Made by a program: the position numbers and the translations under genes. From Rhodospirillaceae bacterium (GTDB lineage: Bacteria; Pseudomonadota; Alphaproteobacteria; Micavibrionales; UBA2020), in the NCBI GenBank assembly GCA_003524565.1, contig DQGU01000137.1, forward strand, positions 1 through 6,515: a stretch of DNA of 6,515 nt, read 5' to 3'. Below the pieces are notes generated by a model. It did no database searches and had not been told where the DNA came from. It worked only from the letters and a program-made list of their open reading frames with translations. Every line of letters begins with the position of its first letter. Within the stretch, counting starts at the first letter, position 1. Shown here in pieces: positions 1 to 4,440 of this stretch.

Positions 1-843
1 GCTGGATTGACCGTCCAGCCAGCGGCGCGGCCCGCCCAGCGTGAGCCCGAGTCCGCCCGCCGCCGCCGAAACGACCAGCGCACGGTTAAAACTGTCGCCG
101 CCCTTGGCCTGAAGCAGCGGCAAAGACAAAGCCTGCACCGGCTTACCGCGGCTGACCACCCCTGCGGCAAGCGCTATCAAAACCGCGCTTATCGCCGCTG
201 GCAGCAGGTTCAGCAAACGCTCCGCCGCACGCACGGTGGCGCCGAACTGTATCTGCGCAGGCACGGCGCGGCCATAAATGCGCTGCTGCGCCATCACGGC
301 CACATAAACAAAAACCCCTGCCGCGCCAAAAAAAACATAGGCCAGCGACGGCCCGACCAAAAGCAGGCACAGGGATTCCATGCCGTATTCAACCGCCTTG
401 CGCGCAATCGTGTGCGCATCTGCCTGCCGCAAATCTTCGGCAACATGCGCAGCGACAATGGCGCGGGCGCGCTCTTCTTTATGCTCCGACAGCCGCTTGG
501 CCGTGCCGCGCATAACCGCCACCGGCGTCATGGCGCTGAGCGCGCCCGACAGCAAAAGAAAATCCGCCGCCCAGCCCCAGTTGCCGGCAGACAGCAGCGC
601 CCACAAACATCCCGCGCCATAAGCCATACCCGTCATGACAATAAAAACCGCCGCGCCGCGCACGATGCGGTCTGAATCGCTGCGGCCGTCGCGGTTAAGC
701 CTGCGCGCAATATCAGCCGCCGCGCTTTCCATGATGGTCCACAGCCACAGCTTGCGCCCCGTGCGGGTTATCAGCACAAAGCCGATAATCAGATGCACGA
801 CGAAAAACAGCAATAAAACAGCGATGTTATCGTGGATGGTCAT
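1..843 (-). CDS. CobD/CbiB-like integral membrane protein, divergent, C-terminus off the window
   Basis: This is an open frame of 281 codons with no stop before the window edge, starting at ATG 843-841; a GGAG lies 12 nt upstream. Hydrophobic segments lie near residues 7-27, 61-84, 90-110, 158-184 and 211-230, so it is a polytopic membrane protein. From about residue 126 the pattern follows adenosylcobinamide-phosphate synthase (CobD/CbiB), which attaches the aminopropanol arm in cobalamin synthesis: IARKAVEYGMES (146-157), FFGAAGVFVY (171-180), FG...R..RLLNLLPA (200-216) and LGGPRRW (269-275). The family's usual polar motifs are replaced: GRDT reads AEDL (135-138), AEN after ES is LCL, NTLDSM reads MAQQRI, the DD before the N..PAR motif reads ER, and HRSPN is not recognisable. 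The fold assignment is an inference from recalled family sequences; cobalamin synthase activity is doubtful. No other cobalamin gene is visible nearby. It follows dksA but is separated from it by a terminator. Confidence 0.6.
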   Translation of the reverse strand, partial: MTIHDNIAVLLLFFVVHLIIGFVLITRTGRKLWLWTIMESAAADIARRLNRDGRSDSDRIVRGAAVFIVMTGMAYGAGCLWALLSAGNWGWAADFLLLSGALSAMTPVAVMRGTAKRLSEHKEERARAIVAAHVAEDLRQADAHTIARKAVEYGMESLCLLLVGPSLAYVFFGAAGVFVYVAVMAQQRIYGRAVPAQIQFGATVRAAERLLNLLPAAISAVLIALAAGVVSRGKPVQALSLPLLQAKGGDSFNRALVVSAAAGGLGLTLGGPRRWLDGQSS

Positions 844-871
844 ATATTCGTTTATCTCCGGTATCGGCGGC

Positions 872-906
872 AAAAAACCCCCGCCGCAGGGCGGTCGGGG
901 GTTTTT
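872..906 (-). terminator. Intrinsic terminator after dksA
   Basis: AAAAACCCCC pairs with GGGGGTTTTT (right arm 897-906), and inner CCGC/GCGG pairs give a longer, slightly bulged stem. Read on the minus strand the stem ends in a run of six T, 43 nt after the dksA stop, so it most likely ends dksA transcription before the CobD-like gene. The A-tract on the other arm makes it potentially bidirectional, but no plus-strand gene ends here. Confidence 0.88.
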
Positions 907-948
907 GTTGCAGGCTTCGTGCCATGGCAAGCACGGGCACGCGAAAGC

Positions 949-1392
949 TTATTCGCGCATGTCGCGCTGCGTGCGCTCTTTGCGCTCGTGACGTTCCTGC
1001 GCTTCGAGGCTCAGGGTCGCAATCGGGCGCGCTTCGAGGCGGGCGATGGAAATCGGCTCGCCCGTTTCTTCGCAGTAGCCGTAAGAAGCGTCTTCGATTT
1101 TCTCAAGCGCCGCGTTGATTTTAGAAATCAGCTTGCGTTCGCGGTCGCGCGTACGCAGTTCCAGCGCGTGGTCGGTTTCGGCGGAGGCGCGGTCGGCGAT
1201 ATCCGGTTTTTGCAAGTTGTCTTCCTGCATTTCCTTGATGGTCTCGGTCGATTCCTCCAAAAGCTCCGCGCGCCAGCGCAGCAGTTTCTGCCGGAAGTAT
1301 TCCAGCATAACCGGGTTCATGAACTTTTCCTTTTCGCCCGGCTTGTAATCCGGCGGCAGGATTGTGGAGGACGTTTCCGGCAGCGATGACAT
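949..1392 (-). CDS. dksA: RNA polymerase-binding transcription factor DksA
   Basis: DksA binds RNA polymerase through the secondary channel and, with ppGpp, adjusts initiation at stringent-response promoters. The 147-residue product has the family layout: an N-terminal helix, a coiled-coil hairpin whose tip keeps the D-x-x-D-x-A motif (D64, D67, A69), the ELRTRDRERKLI stretch (78-89), and a C-terminal globular domain. Where E. coli DksA has four zinc cysteines, this one has C107, T110, S128 and A131, so a classical zinc site cannot form. Forms with reduced cysteine content are known, including in alphaproteobacteria, so this does not imply loss of function. The ATG at 1392 is preferred: TTAAAGGA sits 8 nt upstream, whereas the ATG at 1401 overlaps that Shine-Dalgarno. 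It has its own promoter and terminator, so it is probably monocistronic. Confidence 0.95.
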   Translation of the reverse strand: MSSLPETSSTILPPDYKPGEKEKFMNPVMLEYFRQKLLRWRAELLEESTETIKEMQEDNLQKPDIADRASAETDHALELRTRDRERKLISKINAALEKIEDASYGYCEETGEPISIARLEARPIATLSLEAQERHERKERTQRDMRE

Positions 1393-1443
1393 CTGGTGCA
1401 TCCTTTAACCTTGAATATGTATATATACGCGTTATGCGAGAGA

Positions 1444-1479
1444 CTCGCCCATTATAGTCCGCCTCCGCGCCGGAAACAA
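1444..1479 (-). promoter_or_regulatory. Probable sigma-70-type promoter of dksA
   Basis: On the minus strand a perfect -10 TATAAT (1456-1451) follows a -35-like TTGTTT (1479-1474) at exactly 17 bp. The predicted start is near 1444, giving a leader of about 50 nt to ATG 1392. The discriminator is GC-rich (GGGCG), a feature associated with inhibition by ppGpp/DksA. An inverted repeat GCGAG-N3-CTCGC (1436-1448) overlaps the predicted start. Promoter function is inferred from sequence match only. Confidence 0.65.
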
Positions 1480-1540
1480 CGCCTGCCCCCGCCCTACTGT
1501 TCCGCGAAGCGTGGATATCTTCAAGTTTTTGGTAAAATAT

Positions 1541-1561
1541 GAAAAAAGAGCCGTTAGCGGC
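1541..1561 (-). terminator. Possible weak terminator overlapping the fliX stop
   Basis: On the minus strand GCCG-CTAA-CGGC forms a 4-bp GC stem whose loop contains the fliX TAA, followed by TCTTTTTTC. The T-run is good but the stem is short. It may separate fliX from dksA, which also has its own promoter. Confidence 0.35.
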
Positions 1562-1985
1562 GACCGAACTTGGCCAGTTCCACCTGTACGCGCAGGTCGA
1601 TTTCATCCAGCACACGCGTCAGCATCGGGTCCATGACTTTATCGCGGCTGCTTTGCAGCATACGCTCCAGCTGCGCCAGCTGGCCTTGCGTCACCCCGCC
1701 CGTCAGAATCCCCATGCGCAGGTTATCCAGCTCGTCCAGCAATTGCAGGCCGCGTTTTTTTGCGCGCTTCGCCGCTTCCTCTGAAGTCGCATCGCCCGCT
1801 TCTTGTACCGACAAAAGCGCATCCAGACGCGCGATAGACGATGCGCCCGCCGCGCCACCGGCGCCTGCCGTTTCGTCGGTGTCATCAATAAGGCCACTGA
1901 AGGCTGTGCTGCCGGTGCTTTTCGCGCCGCCGGTTTTGCCGGTGCCTTTGGTGCCGCTGGTTTTATTGGGGCCGTCAATCTTCAT
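1554..1985 (-). CDS. fliX: Flagellar assembly regulator FliX
   Basis: FliX is an alphaproteobacterial regulator that, in Caulobacter, couples completion of early flagellar structure to the sigma-54 activator FlbD. The 143-residue product begins MKIDGPNKTSGTKG, continues as a low-complexity Gly/Ala/Ser/Thr/Lys region to about residue 50, then has a conserved helical part: LDALLSVQE (54-62), the RAKKRGLQLLDELDNLRMGIL stretch (74-94), GGV (96-98) and a C-terminal DEIDLRVQVELAKF (127-140). Length and pattern agree with the FliX family. The frame stays open upstream to an ATG at 2150, but that extension is Cys-rich, unlike the family, and would run across the flgI promoter. ATG 1985 gives the expected MKI start. 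It has no convincing Shine-Dalgarno and sits 6 nt behind a -10-like element, so translation may be leaderless. It is divergent from flgI, as in Caulobacter. Confidence 0.9.
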   Translation of the reverse strand: MKIDGPNKTSGTKGTGKTGGAKSTGSTAFSGLIDDTDETAGAGGAAGASSIARLDALLSVQEAGDATSEEAAKRAKKRGLQLLDELDNLRMGILTGGVTQGQLAQLERMLQSSRDKVMDPMLTRVLDEIDLRVQVELAKFGRR

Positions 1986-1991
1986 ACTCTT

Positions 1992-2021
1992 AATATAAAC
2001 TGTATTTGCATACGAAACCAA
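1992..2021 (-). promoter_or_regulatory. Candidate fliX promoter
   Basis: On the minus strand TTGGTT (2021-2016) and TATATT (1997-1992) are separated by 18 bp. Only 6 nt lie between the -10 and the fliX ATG, which would place transcription start at or next to the start codon. The match is moderate; the flanking inverted repeat at 2023-2037 adds support. Confidence 0.45.
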
Positions 2022-2022
2022 T

Positions 2023-2037
2023 CGGCAATATTTGCCG
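2023..2037. promoter_or_regulatory. Perfect inverted repeat, candidate regulator/enhancer site
   Basis: CGGCAA-TAT-TTGCCG is a perfect 6-bp inverted repeat with a 3-bp spacer. Its centre is about 105 bp upstream of the flgI sigma-54 -24 element and 2 bp upstream of the candidate fliX -35. Two more TGCCG cores lie at 2065-2069 and 2075-2079, one helical turn apart. The location suits a sigma-54 activator site; the CGGCA core resembles what I recall of Caulobacter ftr elements bound by FlbD, which is unverified here. Confidence 0.5.
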
Positions 2038-2116
2038 CCCGCTGTGCAAAACAGTATGTGCACCTGCCGCGCGCTGCCGTCCCCACACCTAAAAACCCGA
2101 TACATTTCAGAATCAT

Positions 2117-2133
2117 AGCCGCCCAAAGCGGCT
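2117..2133. repeat. Inverted repeat abutting the flgI -24 element
   Basis: AGCCGC-CCAAA-GCGGCT is a perfect 6-bp inverted repeat with a 5-bp spacer. Its right arm ends at the first T of the sigma-54 element. It could be a binding site near the promoter or a chance GC-rich palindrome. Confidence 0.35.
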
Positions 2134-2150
2134 TGGCACGGCTTTCGCAA
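2133..2150 (+). promoter_or_regulatory. Sigma-54 (RpoN) promoter of flgI-flgJ-flgN
   Basis: TTGGCACGGCTTTCGCAA matches the RpoN consensus TGGCACG-N4-TTGCA except for one base (TCGCA). GG (2135-2136) and GC (2147-2148) are separated by exactly 10 bp. Transcription should start near 2160, giving a leader of about 60 nt before ATG 2221. Sigma-54 control fits P-ring genes in Caulobacter-type hierarchies. Confidence 0.88.
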
Positions 2151-2220
2151 GACAAAGCGCGGGAAAGACTATTCGCTATCTAACGGCACTCTCTTGGGAA
2201 TGATTTCGGGAAACAAAGAC

Positions 2221-3390
2221 ATGAAAAACTTTCAAGCAGGTTTGAAAAAAGCATCCAGAGGCCTCGGCTCGCTGCTCGCGGCAGCCGCGCTCTCCACGCT
2301 GGTTTTCACAGCTGACGCCAGCGCACAAAAAGCGACGGGCGGCATGACCCGTATCAAAGACATCGTCGATTTCGAAGGCGTGCGCGACAACATGCTCATC
2401 GGCTACGGCCTTGTCGTCGGTTTGAACGGCACGGGCGATAGCCTCAACAACTCCCCTTTCACCGAACAAAGCATCATCGGTATGCTTGACCGTCTCGGCG
2501 TCAACGTCCGCGATGAAAAGCTGAACACCAAAAACATCGCGGCCGTCATGGTCACGGCGACTCTGCCCCCCTTCACCAATCAGGGCACGCGCATTGATGT
2601 CAGCATCTCCGCGCTCGGCGATTCCAAAAGCCTGCAAGGCGGCACGCTGCTGGTCACCCCGCTTTTGTCGGCCGACGGGCAGGTTTATGCCGTCGCGCAA
2701 GGGCCTGTTTCCATCGCCGGCTTCTCTGCCAAGGGCGACGCGGGCAGCGTCACGCAGAACATCCCCACCACCGGCCGCATTTCCGCGGGCGCGATTGTGG
2801 AGCGTGAAATCCCCTTCGCCCTCGAAGGTCAGGCCAGCACGCGCCTGTCGCTGCGCAACCCCGATTTCACCACGGCGCGCCGCATTGCCGCGGCCATCAA
2901 CAGCCACCTGAAATTCCCCGCCGCCGTCGCGCAAAACCCGGCATCGGTCGAAGTCAAAGTACCGCCGGGCTATAACGCCGGTCTTGTCAACCTGCTGACC
3001 GACATCGAACAGCTGCGCATCGCCCCCGACCAGGTCGCCCGTGTTGTCATCGACGAACGCTCCGGCGTTATCGTGATGGGCAAGGACGTGCGTATCTCGA
3101 CCGTGGCGCTGGCACAGGGCAACCTGACCATCCGCATCACCGAAACGCCGCAGGTATCGCAGCCCCAGCCCTTCTCCGAAGGCGGCGAGACTGTGGTTGT
3201 GCCGCGCACCGATATTCAGGTGCTGGACGACGGCGAAGGCAAAAAACTGGCCGTCCTGCCCGAAGGTGTATCGCTGCAGGAACTGGTCACCAACCTGAAT
3301 GCCCTGGGTGTCGGCCCGCGCGACATCATTACCATCCTGCAAGCCATCAAAGCCTCCGGCGCCATGCAGGCTGAAATCGAGGTGATGTAA
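2221..3390 (+). CDS. flgI: Flagellar basal-body P-ring protein FlgI
   Basis: FlgI is the periplasmic subunit of the P-ring, the peptidoglycan-level bushing around the flagellar rod. The 389-residue product starts with a Sec signal peptide: a lysine-containing n-region (residues 1-15), a hydrophobic core (16-30) and a likely cleavage site after ADASA (35). Family hallmarks follow: RIKDIVDFEGVRDNMLIGYG (44-63), then LVVGLNGTGDS (64-74), and the C-terminal LAVLPEGVSLQELVTNLNALG and GPRDIITILQAIKASGAMQAE stretches ending in IEVM. Length is normal for FlgI. ATG 2221 is chosen because it gives a compact signal peptide and has a GGGAAA 7 nt upstream; upstream TTG 2194 and ATG 2200 are in frame but would lengthen the n-region and lack a spaced Shine-Dalgarno. 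It is first in a sigma-54 operon, and its TAA overlaps the flgJ start by one base. Confidence 0.98.
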   Translation: MKNFQAGLKKASRGLGSLLAAAALSTLVFTADASAQKATGGMTRIKDIVDFEGVRDNMLIGYGLVVGLNGTGDSLNNSPFTEQSIIGMLDRLGVNVRDEKLNTKNIAAVMVTATLPPFTNQGTRIDVSISALGDSKSLQGGTLLVTPLLSADGQVYAVAQGPVSIAGFSAKGDAGSVTQNIPTTGRISAGAIVEREIPFALEGQASTRLSLRNPDFTTARRIAAAINSHLKFPAAVAQNPASVEVKVPPGYNAGLVNLLTDIEQLRIAPDQVARVVIDERSGVIVMGKDVRISTVALAQGNLTIRITETPQVSQPQPFSEGGETVVVPRTDIQVLDDGEGKKLAVLPEGVSLQELVTNLNALGVGPRDIITILQAIKASGAMQAEIEVM

Positions 3391-3737
3391 TGACAAGCGC
3401 ATCCATCATGCCCCAGAGCAGCTATGACACCGCAATGGCAACCGCCAAATACGGCAGCACCACCGAAGCCAAACTGCCCAAAAACATCAATGAAATCCGC
3501 GAAGCTGCGACCGAATTCGAAGCGATGTTCCTGAGCGAGATGATGAACCACATGTTTTCGGGCGTCGAGGTTGACCCCATCTTCGGCGGCGGCAACGGCG
3601 AGCAAATGTACCGCGGCATGATGATACAGGAATACGGCAAGAATATCGCCCGCTCCCCGAACGGCCTCGGCCTTGCCGACCATATCCAGAAAGCCATGAT
3701 AGACATCCAGCAAAAGCTGCAAGGAGAACAAGCATGA
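3390..3737 (+). CDS. flgJ: Rod-binding protein FlgJ, short form (CheL type)
   Basis: The 115-residue product is only the FlgJ N-terminal rod-binding domain, which helps rod assembly in the periplasm. The domain runs from about residue 34 to 105: EAATEFEAMFLSEMMNHM (38-55), a Gly-rich GGGNGEQMYRGMM turn (66-78) and the GLGLADHIQKAM end (92-103). The peptidoglycan hydrolase domain found in enterobacterial FlgJ is absent, as is usual in alphaproteobacteria, where another enzyme must open the wall. Its ATG overlaps the flgI TAA (TAATG) and its TGA overlaps the flgN-like ATG (ATGA), indicating translational coupling. No Sec signal is visible, consistent with export through the flagellar apparatus. 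In Caulobacter the equivalent gene is called cheL. Confidence 0.93.
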   Translation: MTSASIMPQSSYDTAMATAKYGSTTEAKLPKNINEIREAATEFEAMFLSEMMNHMFSGVEVDPIFGGGNGEQMYRGMMIQEYGKNIARSPNGLGLADHIQKAMIDIQQKLQGEQA

Positions 3738-4213
3738 AAACATCTAATCCGCAAACCGCCCCCGCTGCTAAAACCGACGCCCTGCGCGGCGATGTGATGA
3801 ACGTTCTTTCGGTGCTGGACGATTTCAGCAATCTGCTGCAACAGGAAACCGGCGCGCTGCGCAAAAACGATTTCGATACCGTCGAAGGCTTGCAGGCGCA
3901 CAAGCGCGAACTGGCCAAGCGTTATCACGATATGATTGTGCAGCTGGCCGCAGAGCCGAAGGCGCTTTTGAACGTCGAGCCGGGCCTTCGCGACAAACTC
4001 GTCCGCGCCCGCACCGATTTCACCCGTCTTTTGCAAGAGAACCTGAGCGTTCTTGAAAACGTCAAGAAAAGCACGCAGCGTCTGGTGGATAAAATCCTCG
4101 ATGCCGCGCGCCAGAGCGTAACGGACGAGCGTCACCACGCCTATGCCGCCAGCGGCAAGGCGCAAGCGGCGCGCTCCACCAGCCTGTCGCTCAGCCTCGA
4201 CCAAAGCCTTTAA
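3734..4213 (+). CDS. FlgN-like flagellar export chaperone (FlbY position)
   Basis: FlgN-family proteins are cytoplasmic chaperones for the hook-filament junction proteins FlgK and FlgL. The 159-residue product is nearly all helical and coiled-coil in character. Residues 26-65 match the family pattern: a helix with LLQQETGALRKNDFDTVEGL (34-53) followed by K-R-E-L-A-x-x-Y. A second long helix spans about 83-128, and the tail ends in SLSLSLDQSL, a form common in alphaproteobacterial members. AAGGAG lies 7 nt before the ATG, which overlaps the flgJ stop by 4 nt. It is the last gene of the flgI operon, and a terminator follows about 110 bp later. I recall the gene after cheL in Caulobacter being named flbY, but cannot confirm orthology, so no symbol is given. 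Sequence identity in this family is low, hence moderate confidence. Confidence 0.75.
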   Translation: MKTSNPQTAPAAKTDALRGDVMNVLSVLDDFSNLLQQETGALRKNDFDTVEGLQAHKRELAKRYHDMIVQLAAEPKALLNVEPGLRDKLVRARTDFTRLLQENLSVLENVKKSTQRLVDKILDAARQSVTDERHHAYAASGKAQAARSTSLSLSLDQSL

Positions 4214-4270
4214 GATTTCTCATAACCCAAACCACCCCTTTCCCAACTGGTCTCCCGCCAGTCCCTACGG

Positions 4271-4318
4271 AGAAGCTTCCGCGCCGGATTTTCCCGAATT
4301 CACGCATCCGAAGCTTCT
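4271..4318. repeat. Pair of GAAGCTTC palindromes / inverted repeat upstream of fliK
   Basis: The 8-bp palindrome GAAGCTTC occurs at 4272-4279 and 4310-4317, 38 bp apart, and AGAAGCTTC/GAAGCTTCT extends the match as an inverted repeat. CGGAT (4285-4289) can pair with ATCCG (4306-4310) as an alternative inner stem. The two sites lie about 115 and 78 bp upstream of the fliK -24 element. They could be activator sites or a structured 3' end of the flgI operon transcript. Confidence 0.4.
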
Positions 4319-4324
4319 TCACAC

Positions 4325-4358
4325 AAGGTCGCTGCTTTCCCGGCAGCGACCTTTTTCT
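4325..4358 (+). terminator. Intrinsic terminator of the flgI operon
   Basis: A perfect 9-bp stem GGTCGCTGC (4327-4335) / GCAGCGACC (4343-4351) with a 7-nt loop is followed by TTTTTCTT. It lies between the flgN-like gene and the fliK promoter, so the two plus-strand units are transcribed separately. Confidence 0.92.
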
Positions 4359-4388
4359 TAGCCCCTTTTTTCAAGCCCGCCGGAAAAA

Positions 4389-4407
4389 CTGGCACGCTTC
4401 CTGCAAT
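4389..4407 (+). promoter_or_regulatory. Sigma-54 (RpoN) promoter of fliK-flgD
   Basis: CTGGCACGCTTCCTGCAAT matches the RpoN consensus closely, with GG (4391-4392) and GC (4403-4404) separated by exactly 10 bp. It shares TGGCACG and the downstream GCAA with the flgI promoter. The expected transcription start is near 4416. Confidence 0.9.
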
Positions 4408-4428
4408 GCTTTCTGCGGATAAATGTAT

Positions 4429-4433
4429 GAGGA
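4429..4433 (+). promoter_or_regulatory. Ribosome binding site deciding the fliK start
   Basis: GAGGA stands 7 nt before GTG 4441, the best-placed start. The in-frame ATG 4423 lies upstream of this site and only about 7 nt after the predicted sigma-54 transcription start, so it is unlikely to be used. Confidence 0.65.
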
Positions 4434-4440
4434 CACGCTC

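Noticed and set aside
7..675. 222-codon plus-strand open frame opposite the CobD-like gene
   Set aside because: It is Arg/Gln/His-rich with no recognisable domain; the minus-strand frame shows membrane segments and family motifs and stays open for 281 codons.
1986..2150. N-terminal extension of fliX to ATG 2150
   Set aside because: It would add 55 residues with several cysteines unlike the family and run across the palindrome and sigma-54 promoter; MKI at 1985 is the typical FliX start.
2194..2220. flgI start at TTG 2194 or ATG 2200
   Set aside because: Neither has a spaced Shine-Dalgarno, and both would lengthen the n-region of the signal peptide; ATG 2221 gives a standard one.
2176..3402. 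408-codon open frame antisense to flgI
   Set aside because: The composition (Asp/Gly/Arg/His-rich) is typical of antisense shadows of GC-rich genes, and it covers flgI, whose identity is certain.
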